Assembly (NCBI RefSeq): GCF_023715445.1 | Contig: NZ_JAMBOD010000012.1 | Location: forward strand, 1-49,065 | DNA from: Fictibacillus nanhaiensis | GTDB taxonomy: Bacteria > Bacillota > Bacilli > Bacillales > Fictibacillaceae | DNA length: 49,065 nt | Reading direction: 5' to 3' | Shown: positions 33,172 through 42,236 of the stretch, one piece after another | How positions within the stretch are numbered: the stretch's first letter is position 1 | How the letters are laid out: the number at the start of each line of letters is the position of its first letter | Made by a program: the position numbers and the translations under genes | The notes under the pieces: model-generated | Database searches by the model: none | Told to the model about the DNA's origin: nothing | Seen by the model: only the letters and a program-made list of their open reading frames with translations

Positions 33172-36100
33172 TCAAGATAAGATATAGATGATCGTGTTCA
33201 CATCTGCGGAAAGCTGTTCTTTTGCAGCCTTAGAAATGTGTTTTTGTAAACCTTTGTTGTTCATGTGCTTAATAAAATCCTCTAGGTGCTCTACTGCTTT
33301 GTCATCGTCACCTTTTTCTTCATGATGAATAGCTTGCTTTAGTTTGTTGGTAAGCAGCGCTTTCATTGGGCCGTTCAAATCACCCGTTTTCACATAACTT
33401 TCCATCTGTTTTTTTACTTGATTTAAATTCTCTGAAACGTTCACTCCTAGAAGTTCCAGCTCAGCAAGGGACGTAGATCCCCCACCGCCATTTTCTGTCA
33501 CTTCTAATTTATAGTACTTATACTTACCTGGCTTTTCTAGTTGAAATGCTCTTGTATAGAGGCGCCATTTGAACGATTCATTCATTCTATTATCCAGCTC
33601 TGTCCACTTTTCCCCATCGTTAGAACCTTTTAGAACCCAGCTTTTTGGATCCTCGTTCTGCTCACCATTGGCTGATGTGACCGTATACATCTTGACTCTT
33701 TGTTTTTTCTCTTTGAATTCATACTGAATGGACGGATTCTTGCTCTGTAAAGTTAATCTCGTATTAGATGTATTATCAAATAGAATGCTAGGATCTCCAC
33801 CCTCACTGTCTGTTGCCGTTCCTTTGCCCGATGAAATTAATGTATCGGTTAAGTCTCTTAATGGCTGTGCTGGAATCGATGTACCGTCCGTTGATTCAGG
33901 TGTAATAGAATCAGGCAATGCCTCTTTACCTGTTCCCCACTTTGATGGCTTTGGACCCATCTCAAAATCTAGTGTTGCTCCCTTTAATAAATCAGAATGG
34001 GAAATGGTTGTTTTGTTATATGACTTCCCGTTTACTTTTAGGCTTTGAATGTATTTGTTTTCATCGTTTACTTTTGGTGCATGAATAACGAGATCCTTTC
34101 CATTCTCTAAATGAATGGTCATCTTTTCAAAGAAAGGAGCACCAATCGCATATTCAGGAGTTCCCATTTGAAGCGGGTAGATGCCTGCCGCACTGAGGAT
34201 ATACCATGCAGACATTTCACCATTGTCTTCATCTCCTGCATACCCTTGCCCAATCTCACTTCCAAGGTAAAGTCTTGATAGAACTTCTCGAACTTTTTCT
34301 TGTGTCTTCCATGGCTGACCAGCGTAATTGTACATATAAATAATGTGGTGGGAAGGTTGATTGCTGTGGCCATACATTCCCATCCTTACATCGCGGGCTT
34401 CTCTCATCTCATGAATGGTACCGCCATAATGGCCAGGATGTAAGGCTGTCTCTGGAGTACTGAAGAATTTGTCCAGTTTATCTGCCAGCCCATCTTTTCC
34501 TCCATAAAGGTTAGCCAATCCCTGTCCATCTTGCGGAGCGTGAAACGCCATATTCCAGGCATTCGTTTCCGTATAATCACCGCCCCATTCACGCGGGTCA
34601 TATTCTTCTGCAGATGAACGCCATTCTCCAGAGGCTTTTCTTCCCATAAAAAAGTCCGTTTCAGGATTGAACATGTTGATGTAGTTCTTAGCACGATTCA
34701 TGTAATATTTATAGTCATCCGCATAGTTTGATAGATAAGGATCGGACGTTTCACCTTTCTCCGCAAGCTCTTTGGCTACGTTCGCGATACCGTAATCGTT
34801 GATATAGCCGTCCATCGCCCATGACATGCCCTCACCTGTTGAGTTATTCGTAAAACCGTCAAAAACAGAAGTGTTCATGCCTTTTCTGCCTGTTCCTGCA
34901 TTTGGAGAAACAACGGCTGCATTTTTAACAGCTGATTGATAGAAACTTTCAACATCAAAATTGGTTACACCTTTTAAGTAAGCATCTGCAAAAGCAATAT
35001 CAGAGCTTGTTCCTACCATCAGGTTGGCATAACCTGGTGAAGACCATCTAGAGATCCAGCCCCCGTCTTTATACTGTTGAACGAATCCATCGATCATTTC
35101 CCCTGTCATAGTTGGAGTAAGCAGCGTATACGCAGGCCATGACGTTCGGTACGTATCCCAGAATCCGTTATTGACATACGTTTTGCCGTCTACAATCTTA
35201 GCACCCGTCTCAACAGGTGAATTCTGTCCGACAGCTGCCGAGAACGGACTCGCATACTTATATTCTGGATTCTCAACGGTTCCGACGTTTTCAAATCCTG
35301 AGTTTGGATATAAAAATAACCGGTACATATTAGAATATAAGGTAATCAGCTTATCTTCATTTGCGCCTTCAACCTCAATGATCCCAAGCTTTTCATCCCA
35401 CTGCTTTTGAGCTTTCTCTTTGATAGTCTCAAATGTGTCAGAAGGTTTGATTTCCTGCTCCAAGTTTTTCTTTGCTTGGTCAACACTGATGAACGACGTA
35501 GCGATTTTCATCGTTACCGTCTTATCACTCTCTTTACTCGTGTCAAAACGTAAATATCCAGACACATTATCTCTGCCTTCTCCTGTTAATTTTCCACCGG
35601 CGAGAACGGGCTGGTCAAATTCTGCATAAACGAACATCCTTGTAGCACCAGTCGATAAACCACTTTTCACATCAGAAAATCCTGATATCGTTCCCTTTTC
35701 TTTATCGAGCGTCAGTCCACCCTGATTATTTACGTTGTCAAAAATAAGGTTGGATGTGTCACCTTTGAAGGTAAATCGGAACATCGCTGCGTGATCGGTA
35801 GGAGTCATCTCCGTTTGTATGCCATTTTCAAACTTCACGCTGTAATAATGAGCCTTTGCCACTTCATTTGAATGTTTGAATGGTAATGCTCTTTTTTCAC
35901 GATTTGCACTTGGTACGTTTTCTTGAGAATCGGAAGGCATGACTTGGAACGTTTGACGATCACCCATCCATGGACTTGGTTCATGGGAGATCGAAAATGC
36001 CTGAAGCTGCGGCAGATTGTCCTTGTTATTATTTTGATTATAACTATAGAGCCAGCTTGTGGAACCTGCATTTGTAACAGGGGTCCAGAAATTAAATCCA

Positions 36101-37389
36101 TGCGGAACAGCTAATGCAGGAAAATTGTTTCCTCGTGAAAAAGTGCTGTTTGATTGCGTTCCTCTAAGAATGTTGATGTAATCGGAAGGACTTGAATAAT
36201 TGGCTTGCGCCGGATTTCCTTCAATTTTAATATCATCAATAGTTCCTCTAAAAGAGGATGGTCCCTTTGGATTGTCATACGCAACAAGAATGCGGTCTAT
36301 CGTTTTCCCCGCCGCTATTTTTCCAATAACAGTTTCTTTGTAATTCCACTGATTCACTGACAGTGTTTTGGATTTCCCCTGATCTTGAGGGTTAACCTTA
36401 ATACCGTGCTGATCCACGGCATCCAGATCATGCAGGTATGTCCCATCAGAGAACGCTAGGTCGACGGAAGCATATGTACTTGAATAATCATTATGCTCCG
36501 TATCCGTAAACTCAGGATGAATGAAATAAGAAAGCTCTGTATCCGGCGTTACTTTAATGTTTACATCATATATTTTATTGTAGGAATAAGCCCTGTCTTC
36601 TGAAAGATGGGAACCTGAGTATTCAAACGCCTTTAACCCCGTCCATCCCACTTTTGTTTTAGCGGTATAAGAATTGGTCGGTCCATCAACAACATAGGAT
36701 TTCATATCCGCAGGCGGCGGTGGTGGAACATCTATTCCGTTTGACAATGCGATCTCAGCCAGCTGCGTGATGTTATCACCAGCATTTTTTGTAATATCAA
36801 ATCGGTAGTACAGATATTTAGTCTCGTTCTCCAATTCATACAAGTTGCGATGGAAACGCTTACTAAAATCTTCATTCGCTCTTTCATCAAGCTTTGTCCA
36901 GCTTTCTCCGTCGTTCGATCCTGATAATGACCAGTCTTTTGGATCTCTTCCATCAAAATCATTTGCTGACGTTAAGGCATACTTTACGACGGCTTCAGGT
37001 TCAGTAAGTTTAAGTTCAACCCATGCTGTATTTTCAAAAGCAAGCCATTTCGTATTTACATCTTTATCAATTAATTTTTGATCAATTTCATTCGGTGGAT
37101 TATTTGCGCTTGCCGTGATTTGTTCGACCTTATGGGTGATATCACCTTGGATGCCCTGAAAAGGTATGTTTCCGTCAATGCCTGATGTCATCTTTTTTCC
37201 ATCATCATCCGTTTCCACGGTATTCTCCCAATTAGGTTGTGGTTGATCTTTTTCGAAAGAAGTAGAAAAGTCTGTTTGGTTTTCTTCTTGAGCCGTTACG
37301 AATGGACTAGATGGGACATACAAACTTCCGGCTAGTAAAGCTGTACATATACCAAGATTTAAGGCTTTAAATGTGTGTCTTTTTTTCAA
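33172..37389 (-). CDS. Secreted GH92 alpha-mannosidase with carbohydrate-binding domains
   Basis: Large secreted exo-alpha-mannosidase, 1405 aa from a TTG at 37389 (GGAGGTG upstream; the longer frame would contain that site). A Sec signal peptide ends near VTAQEE. Order: F5/8-type C (CBM32-like) domain at about 80-220, a linker with a proline run, a beta-sandwich from about 240, GH92 core from about 405 (RGTQSNSTFSRGNNF) to 1160, a second F5/8-type C domain at about 1180-1320, and a charged helical tail. By motif spacing to the characterised Bacteroides enzyme, the acid is Glu941 (YTETNAW), the base Asp1053/Asp1055 (GDEDNGEMSAWY), and the His-Glu pair linked to alpha-1,2 specificity is H993-E994. 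It is the last gene of ABC operon 2, implying use of fungal or plant mannan side chains or N-glycans. Confidence 0.92.
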   Translation of the reverse strand: MKKRHTFKALNLGICTALLAGSLYVPSSPFVTAQEENQTDFSTSFEKDQPQPNWENTVETDDDGKKMTSGIDGNIPFQGIQGDITHKVEQITASANNPPNEIDQKLIDKDVNTKWLAFENTAWVELKLTEPEAVVKYALTSANDFDGRDPKDWSLSGSNDGESWTKLDERANEDFSKRFHRNLYELENETKYLYYRFDITKNAGDNITQLAEIALSNGIDVPPPPPADMKSYVVDGPTNSYTAKTKVGWTGLKAFEYSGSHLSEDRAYSYNKIYDVNIKVTPDTELSYFIHPEFTDTEHNDYSSTYASVDLAFSDGTYLHDLDAVDQHGIKVNPQDQGKSKTLSVNQWNYKETVIGKIAAGKTIDRILVAYDNPKGPSSFRGTIDDIKIEGNPAQANYSSPSDYINILRGTQSNSTFSRGNNFPALAVPHGFNFWTPVTNAGSTSWLYSYNQNNNKDNLPQLQAFSISHEPSPWMGDRQTFQVMPSDSQENVPSANREKRALPFKHSNEVAKAHYYSVKFENGIQTEMTPTDHAAMFRFTFKGDTSNLIFDNVNNQGGLTLDKEKGTISGFSDVKSGLSTGATRMFVYAEFDQPVLAGGKLTGEGRDNVSGYLRFDTSKESDKTVTMKIATSFISVDQAKKNLEQEIKPSDTFETIKEKAQKQWDEKLGIIEVEGANEDKLITLYSNMYRLFLYPNSGFENVGTVENPEYKYASPFSAAVGQNSPVETGAKIVDGKTYVNNGFWDTYRTSWPAYTLLTPTMTGEMIDGFVQQYKDGGWISRWSSPGYANLMVGTSSDIAFADAYLKGVTNFDVESFYQSAVKNAAVVSPNAGTGRKGMNTSVFDGFTNNSTGEGMSWAMDGYINDYGIANVAKELAEKGETSDPYLSNYADDYKYYMNRAKNYINMFNPETDFFMGRKASGEWRSSAEEYDPREWGGDYTETNAWNMAFHAPQDGQGLANLYGGKDGLADKLDKFFSTPETALHPGHYGGTIHEMREARDVRMGMYGHSNQPSHHIIYMYNYAGQPWKTQEKVREVLSRLYLGSEIGQGYAGDEDNGEMSAWYILSAAGIYPLQMGTPEYAIGAPFFEKMTIHLENGKDLVIHAPKVNDENKYIQSLKVNGKSYNKTTISHSDLLKGATLDFEMGPKPSKWGTGKEALPDSITPESTDGTSIPAQPLRDLTDTLISSGKGTATDSEGGDPSILFDNTSNTRLTLQSKNPSIQYEFKEKKQRVKMYTVTSANGEQNEDPKSWVLKGSNDGEKWTELDNRMNESFKWRLYTRAFQLEKPGKYKYYKLEVTENGGGGSTSLAELELLGVNVSENLNQVKKQMESYVKTGDLNGPMKALLTNKLKQAIHHEEKGDDDKAVEHLEDFIKHMNNKGLQKHISKAAKEQLSADVNTIIYILS

Positions 37390-37489
37390 AGTGGTGGCAC
37401 CTCCAAAATTTAATTTTTTCAAGTGGCACTTAGAAAAGAATTGATTTGGTATGTGAGCTCTCCCACACCACCCCCTTAAACGAATGTTC

Positions 37490-38311
37490 TCACCCTTTCA
37501 CTGACCCCGCCAATAAACCTTTCACAAAGAATTTGCCTAAGAAAATATAAACGAGTAAGGTCGGTAATGCGGCAAGAAGGGCACCCGCCATTTGTACGTT
37601 CCACTGTACGATCTGGCTGCCAGAAAGATTTTGAAGAGCGACCATAATGGGTTGCTGGTCGGAAGTGGTAATCGTTACGGCAAACAAAAATTCATTCCAG
37701 ATGTTCGTGAACTGCCAGATAGCCACCACGACAAAACCAGTAATAGACAATGGGATCATAATATGGCGGAAAATTCTTAAGAATCCGGCTCCATCAATCT
37801 TAGCCGACTCGATCATCTCATCCGGAATGCTTGCGTAAAAGTTGCGGAACATGAGTGTCGTTATCGGTATCCCATAGACAACATGAACGAAAATCAAACC
37901 TGGAATCGTGTTGTATAAACCGATCTCACGCAAAAATTGAATCAAAGGAATCAATATACTTTGGTAAGGGATGAACATCCCAAATAGAATGAGCGTGAAA
38001 AGCGTGTCAGAGCCTTTAAATCTCCATTTGGATAACACGTAGCCGTTTAATGAACCAAGCAACGCGGATAAGAGAGTCGCTGGAATAACAAGATAGAAAG
38101 AGTTCATTAAGTTAGGTGCCAATCTTTCAAAAGCTGTAACATAACTGCTAACATCAATGGTTCCAGGAAGCTTCCACATCTCACTCAGGGTAACCTGGTC
38201 AAGCGGCTTCAAGCTTGTTACCAGCATGACGTATACAGGCATAAGAAATAACAGACTTAATCCGATCAAAAGGAAGTAAAGAAGAGGTTTCGTTAAGGTT
38301 CTGATCGCCAT
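37490..38311 (-). CDS. Carbohydrate ABC transporter permease (MalG-type), system 2
   Basis: 273 aa, six transmembrane helices, EAA loop IESAKIDGAGFLRIFRHI. The start overlaps the upstream permease stop by one base (TAATG). It is followed after about 100 nt by the GH92 gene, which has its own strong ribosome binding site. Confidence 0.92.
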   Translation of the reverse strand: MAIRTLTKPLLYFLLIGLSLLFLMPVYVMLVTSLKPLDQVTLSEMWKLPGTIDVSSYVTAFERLAPNLMNSFYLVIPATLLSALLGSLNGYVLSKWRFKGSDTLFTLILFGMFIPYQSILIPLIQFLREIGLYNTIPGLIFVHVVYGIPITTLMFRNFYASIPDEMIESAKIDGAGFLRIFRHIMIPLSITGFVVVAIWQFTNIWNEFLFAVTITTSDQQPIMVALQNLSGSQIVQWNVQMAGALLAALPTLLVYIFLGKFFVKGLLAGSVKG

Positions 38312-39285
38312 TACGATTCCGCCTTTCTTCTGCTAAAAATAAGGTAAGGGACAATAAATACCGCAACCGATACCAGCATGATCACCGCGATTGCTGCTCC
38401 ATTCGCATAATAGTTGCCGCGGAAAGTAGCCTCAAACATGTAAACCCCCGGAACATCTGTTACAAAGTTCGCGCCAGGTCCCGTCATCGCATAGATCAAA
38501 TCAAAAATCTTCAATGAAATATGTGCCATGATGATGACGACACTTACTGTGATTGGACGAAGCAGCGGGATGATGACCTTTCGATAAATCTGAAACTCAG
38601 TAGCCCCATCCATCCTTGCAGCCTCTCGTACTTCATCGGGAATCCCTCTCAGACCCGCAAGATACATCGCAACCGCAAAACCTGTCATTTGCCAGACAGC
38701 CGCAATAACGACAGCCGTAATCGCGACCGGAACCCCAAATTCAATCTTGCCCCATTTAAAGCCGGCCAGGATATTTGTGTCTGTGTACCACATGGATTCC
38801 AATCCGATCTTGCTCAAGAACAGGTTTACCCCTGTGGAAGGGTTCAGCAGCCATTGCCATACGACTCCCGTCACAACAAAAGATAAGGCCATCGGGAAAA
38901 AGAAGATGTTACGGAATAAGGACTCGGCTCTTATTTTCTGATCTAATAAAACGGCAAGGAACTGACCGAAAATAATGATGGTCCCAATAAATAGAACGGT
39001 GAATACAACCGTATTACGCAAATCTGCCTGGAAACGAAAATCTGAAAACAGGAACACATAGTTCTTCAATCCAGCAAACGAAAAATCAGGTACAAGTGAG
39101 TTCCAGTTGCTAAGTGATACATAACCCGTCCAACTGATAAAGCCATAAACGAATACAGCGATCAAAAGAATGGAAGGCAGCAAAAAACCAATGGCAAGCA
39201 GCTGGTCACTGGATAGCATCCTTTTTTTCGTGGTTTTGATAGATGACTTCACCGTTTTGGTTTTTTTGATGATAACCGGCTCCAT
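38311..39285 (-). CDS. Carbohydrate ABC transporter permease (MalF-type), system 2
   Basis: 324 aa with a Lys-rich N-terminal extension (KKTKTVKSSIKTTKKR) before the first of about six transmembrane helices. EAA loop REAARMDGATEFQIYRKV. Probably imports mannose oligosaccharide or disaccharide freed outside. No ATPase gene is present in this operon either. Confidence 0.92.
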   Translation of the reverse strand: MEPVIIKKTKTVKSSIKTTKKRMLSSDQLLAIGFLLPSILLIAVFVYGFISWTGYVSLSNWNSLVPDFSFAGLKNYVFLFSDFRFQADLRNTVVFTVLFIGTIIIFGQFLAVLLDQKIRAESLFRNIFFFPMALSFVVTGVVWQWLLNPSTGVNLFLSKIGLESMWYTDTNILAGFKWGKIEFGVPVAITAVVIAAVWQMTGFAVAMYLAGLRGIPDEVREAARMDGATEFQIYRKVIIPLLRPITVSVVIIMAHISLKIFDLIYAMTGPGANFVTDVPGVYMFEATFRGNYYANGAAIAVIMLVSVAVFIVPYLIFSRRKAES

Positions 39286-39312
39286 CTCTTAGCCTCCTTT
39301 GACGTATAAAAG

Positions 39313-39344
39313 AAAAGAGGAAGAGAGTGATCTCGACCTCTTTT
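39313..39344 (-). promoter_or_regulatory. Intercistronic stem-loop in ABC operon 2
   Basis: AAAAGAGG (39313-39320) pairs with CCTCTTTT (39337-39344) between the binding-protein stop and the first permease, the same position as the stem-loop in operon 1. Confidence 0.5.
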
Positions 39345-39351
39345 TCCGTGC

Positions 39352-40629
39352 TTACTTCAGTTCTGTTGCTGCGGATTTCAAACTATCCACGAACTGATTG
39401 GCATCTTTCTGTGTAACAAAGATGTTTACAGCCTGATTGACCTTGGTTAAGAAACCTTCAGAAGCCGCTGAACCATGCGCTAAACTTGCCGCCAACTTCG
39501 CTTCTTTAAAATCTTCAATGGTATCTTTTCCATATTGGTCATATTTCGTTACATCTGCATCAATACGGGCTGGAATGGATCCTTTTAATGGGTTAAACGC
39601 ATCCTGACCCTCTACAGACCCTAGAACAGCCAAGAATTTTTTCACATCATCCGCATTGTTCACACCTTTTGGAAGCCCAAACGTATCAGTGATCACCATG
39701 AACTGCCCTTCCGTCTCAGGTGTAGGAACATAGCCAAAGTCTTCGTTTACTTTTAGTTTTAAATCATTTACGAAGTAACCTTTTGCCCAGTCACCCATCA
39801 CGTTCATCGCTGCTTCACCTTTTGCTACTAATTGTGAAGCGTCCTGCCAGTTACGGGAACTATGATCTTCATTGATATAGCCCAGCATCTTCTTATACGT
39901 TTCAACCGCATCTTTTACTTTTGCATCATCAAATGAAAGACCACCCGTCCAAAGCTTACTATAGTCCTCTGCGCCTAATTTACCGAGCAATACGGTTTCA
40001 AACAGGTGTGTAGCGGTCCAAGGTTCTTTATCTCCGAGTGCTAATGGAGTAATTCCTTTTGCTTTTAGTTTCTCAGCAGCCTCGAAGAACGCCTCAAATG
40101 TTGTCGGAGCCTCTAAGCCGTTCTCTTCAAAGATTTTTTTGTTATACCACAGAACATTCCCTCTATGGATGTTTACAGGCACAGAGTAGATGTTTCCATC
40201 CTTGCTAACCAAGTCAATAAGGTCTTTTGGAAACTTGTCATTCCATCCTTCTTTCTCATAGAGGTCGTTAAGAGTCTCCATCTTATCAGCAGCTACCCAA
40301 CCTTCATTGAGTTCCGCCCCTCCATGAACCTGAAAAGTGGCAGGAGGATCATTTCCTTGCATACGGCTCGCCAAAACAGCCTTAGCGTTTGTACCAGCAC
40401 CGCCTGCTACTGCTGCATTTTCGATCGGTACATCCGGATACTTATCTTCAAATAATTTAATTAATGCTTTCAGTCCATCTTCTTCACCTGCTCCGGTCCA
40501 CCAGCTAAAAATCTCTAGTTTGTCCGAGCCCTTTTTGTCTCCTCCATCACCGCTAGAGCTTGAACTGCTGCAGGCAGATAGAACTAAGGAAAAAATCAAA
40601 ACAATAGATACCCAAATACTTTTCTTCAA
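39352..40629 (-). CDS. Sugar-binding lipoprotein of ABC importer, system 2
   Basis: Family 1 solute-binding protein, 425 aa from a TTG start at 40629 (GAGGGGG upstream). The longer open frame runs through that site and the cre and is not real. Lipobox LVLSAC gives a lipid-anchored Cys20, followed by a serine run. Motifs IFSWWTGAGEEDGL and GDWAKGYF are typical of family 1. First gene of the operon ending in GH92. Expression is probably activated by the adjacent response regulator and repressed by CcpA (see the regulatory feature). Confidence 0.92.
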   Translation of the reverse strand: MKKSIWVSIVLIFSLVLSACSSSSSSGDGGDKKGSDKLEIFSWWTGAGEEDGLKALIKLFEDKYPDVPIENAAVAGGAGTNAKAVLASRMQGNDPPATFQVHGGAELNEGWVAADKMETLNDLYEKEGWNDKFPKDLIDLVSKDGNIYSVPVNIHRGNVLWYNKKIFEENGLEAPTTFEAFFEAAEKLKAKGITPLALGDKEPWTATHLFETVLLGKLGAEDYSKLWTGGLSFDDAKVKDAVETYKKMLGYINEDHSSRNWQDASQLVAKGEAAMNVMGDWAKGYFVNDLKLKVNEDFGYVPTPETEGQFMVITDTFGLPKGVNNADDVKKFLAVLGSVEGQDAFNPLKGSIPARIDADVTKYDQYGKDTIEDFKEAKLAASLAHGSAASEGFLTKVNQAVNIFVTQKDANQFVDSLKSAATELK

Positions 40630-40652
40630 TTTGTATCCCCCTCGCCTCGTTT

Positions 40653-40739
40653 TGAAAACGTTTACAATTTCATTATAAAAAATCCCCTTGTTCCTAAGTG
40701 ACCTCTTTTTCTGCACATTCTTATGAATTTCTGTACATT
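40653..40739 (-). promoter_or_regulatory. Promoter with AraC-type direct-repeat operator and cre, ABC-GH92 operon
   Basis: On the minus strand a perfect TATAAT (40672-40677) has no good -35 (CACTTA at 17 bp), as expected for an activated promoter. Two 12-bp direct repeats, TTTCTGCACATT (40708-40719) and TTTCTGTACATT (40728-40739), lie 20 bp apart, the first ending 8 nt upstream of the -35 position: the layout of an AraC-type dimer site. TGAAAACGTTTACA (40653-40666), a perfect CcpA cre match, covers the transcription start region. Confidence 0.7.
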
Positions 40740-40773
40740 TTTATCTTCAGAGCCAGAAGTAGAATTTTACTAA

Positions 40774-40806
40774 AACAAAAATCCCCTATTCAAACGATAA
40801 GGGATT
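40774..40806 (-). terminator. Terminator of the sensor-kinase-regulator operon
   Basis: AATCCCCT pairs with AAGGGATT (one mismatch). On the minus strand TTTTTGTTTT follows. Confidence 0.7.
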
Positions 40807-40817
40807 ATAAAATGCTC

Positions 40818-42236
40818 CTATTTTTCAATGAGGAAGGTTTGTTTTTGAAATTGTTTTGGGGATTGATTATAGTGTTTTTTAAATACCCGGCTAAAATAAT
40901 TCGGGTCCTTATACCCGACCATAAAGCTGATTTCTTTTAAACTTAATTGATTTTCCAGAAGCATCTGTCTTGCTTTTCCTAATCGAACTTCTGTCAAAAA
41001 ATCAATAAATGTAATGTTCGTTGTTTCTCTAAATAGTTTTGTAAAATAGGTAGGACTCAAGTGAACCATTTCTGAGACTTGTTCTAAAGTAATCGTTTCG
41101 TGGAAATGGCGGTAGATATACTGTTTCGCTCTCTCAATCGGATCATTTGCTTGATGGATCTCAGACACTTTTAAACAAATCTTATGAACGAAGCCTTTCC
41201 ATTGAGGCAGATTTTCTGGAAGATACAGTTGATGCATAGAAATACCTTCCTGAACAAGCTTTTCTCTTATTCTTACATAGAGTTCTGTTTGATCAACCTT
41301 ATCTAATAACTCTTTTGTGATCATCCAAGCCGTTTGGAAATCTCCCTGAATCAAGGGCAAAAAAAGTTCCTCGTCATTCACGCCATCAGCTTCCCTCTGG
41401 GTAAGAAGTGGCAGACTATATTGCACTCTCTTGTTTTTCTTCAAGATATGGAGAGTCTTCAAAGCCTCATGATAGGACTTATACAGCTGATCTACAAGTG
41501 AATACGAATAACCGATCCCAATCCATAGTTTATTTTCATAGGCAATCTGTAGTTTCTTGGCTAATAGAAGGGCATCCAGCTTGCTCTGTTCTTTTGTACT
41601 AACAAAGAGCGACACCATATAATTTCCGTTCAGCACGGTAATGCTTTGAAAGGGAGATAATCGTTCAATGTGCTGTTTTAGGATATCAACTTCTTTCCCA
41701 CCCACCAGTTCCATGACAAAGAAGAATCCGCATTTCATCTCGGGAAAAAGCTCCCTTTGCTGCTTTTCTGTCACTGTTCCTTGTTCTTGCTGAAGAATTT
41801 TCAAAAGAAAATTCTCTCTTTCAATATGTAAGGAGTCCAGCTGTTTCTGATGGGCTGTCTTCTCTCTTTTTATTTCTTGGCAGACCCTTGTGATCGCTTC
41901 TATCGCTTCTTCCTTATTATTTGGTTTTAAGAGGTATTCCTTTACCCCTTCTTTCATCGCTTTCTTTGCATAGTCAAACGAGTCATAAGCGGAAACGATA
42001 ATGAACTTGATTTGAGGCTTTTTCTCTCGAATCCTCTGAACAGCCTCTAAACCGTTTATTCCTGGCATTTTAATATCGATGAACATGAGGTCAGGTTCTA
42101 ATTGCTCAGCGAGTTCAATCGCATTCCTTCCATTCGAAGCTTCTCCAACCACTTCGATGTCTTTGAAGTTTTCATTCAAAAACTTTCTCATCGCTTTTCG
42201 CTCCAGCATCTCATCATCCGTGATTACGACTCTCAT
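40818..42236 (-). CDS. Response regulator with AraC-type DNA-binding domain (YesN-like)
   Basis: 472-aa transcription factor. N-terminal receiver domain with phospho-acceptor Asp54 in FIDIKMPG, acidic pocket DD at 7-8 and the switch Lys in YLLKPN. The middle part (about 130-355) is a linker typical of YesN-like regulators. The C-terminal AraC domain has two helix-turn-helix units (ITLEQVSEMVHLSPTYF and SLKEISFMVGYKDPNYF). AAGGAGG before the ATG. It overlaps the kinase gene by 23 nt. The likely target is the direct repeat in front of the ABC-GH92 operon directly downstream. Confidence 0.93.
   Translation of the reverse strand: MRVVITDDEMLERKAMRKFLNENFKDIEVVGEASNGRNAIELAEQLEPDLMFIDIKMPGINGLEAVQRIREKKPQIKFIIVSAYDSFDYAKKAMKEGVKEYLLKPNNKEEAIEAITRVCQEIKREKTAHQKQLDSLHIERENFLLKILQQEQGTVTEKQQRELFPEMKCGFFFVMELVGGKEVDILKQHIERLSPFQSITVLNGNYMVSLFVSTKEQSKLDALLLAKKLQIAYENKLWIGIGYSYSLVDQLYKSYHEALKTLHILKKNKRVQYSLPLLTQREADGVNDEELFLPLIQGDFQTAWMITKELLDKVDQTELYVRIREKLVQEGISMHQLYLPENLPQWKGFVHKICLKVSEIHQANDPIERAKQYIYRHFHETITLEQVSEMVHLSPTYFTKLFRETTNITFIDFLTEVRLGKARQMLLENQLSLKEISFMVGYKDPNYFSRVFKKHYNQSPKQFQKQTFLIEK

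Noticed and set aside
34327-34372. NQP in the GH92 motif read as loss of the catalytic acid (Glu to Gln), which would suggest a mannosyl-phosphate specific enzyme
   Set aside because: Spacing to the paired Asp bases shows that the acid corresponds to Glu941 in YTETNAW, 112 residues before Asp1053, and it is present. The NQP segment is only about 42 residues before the Asp pair.
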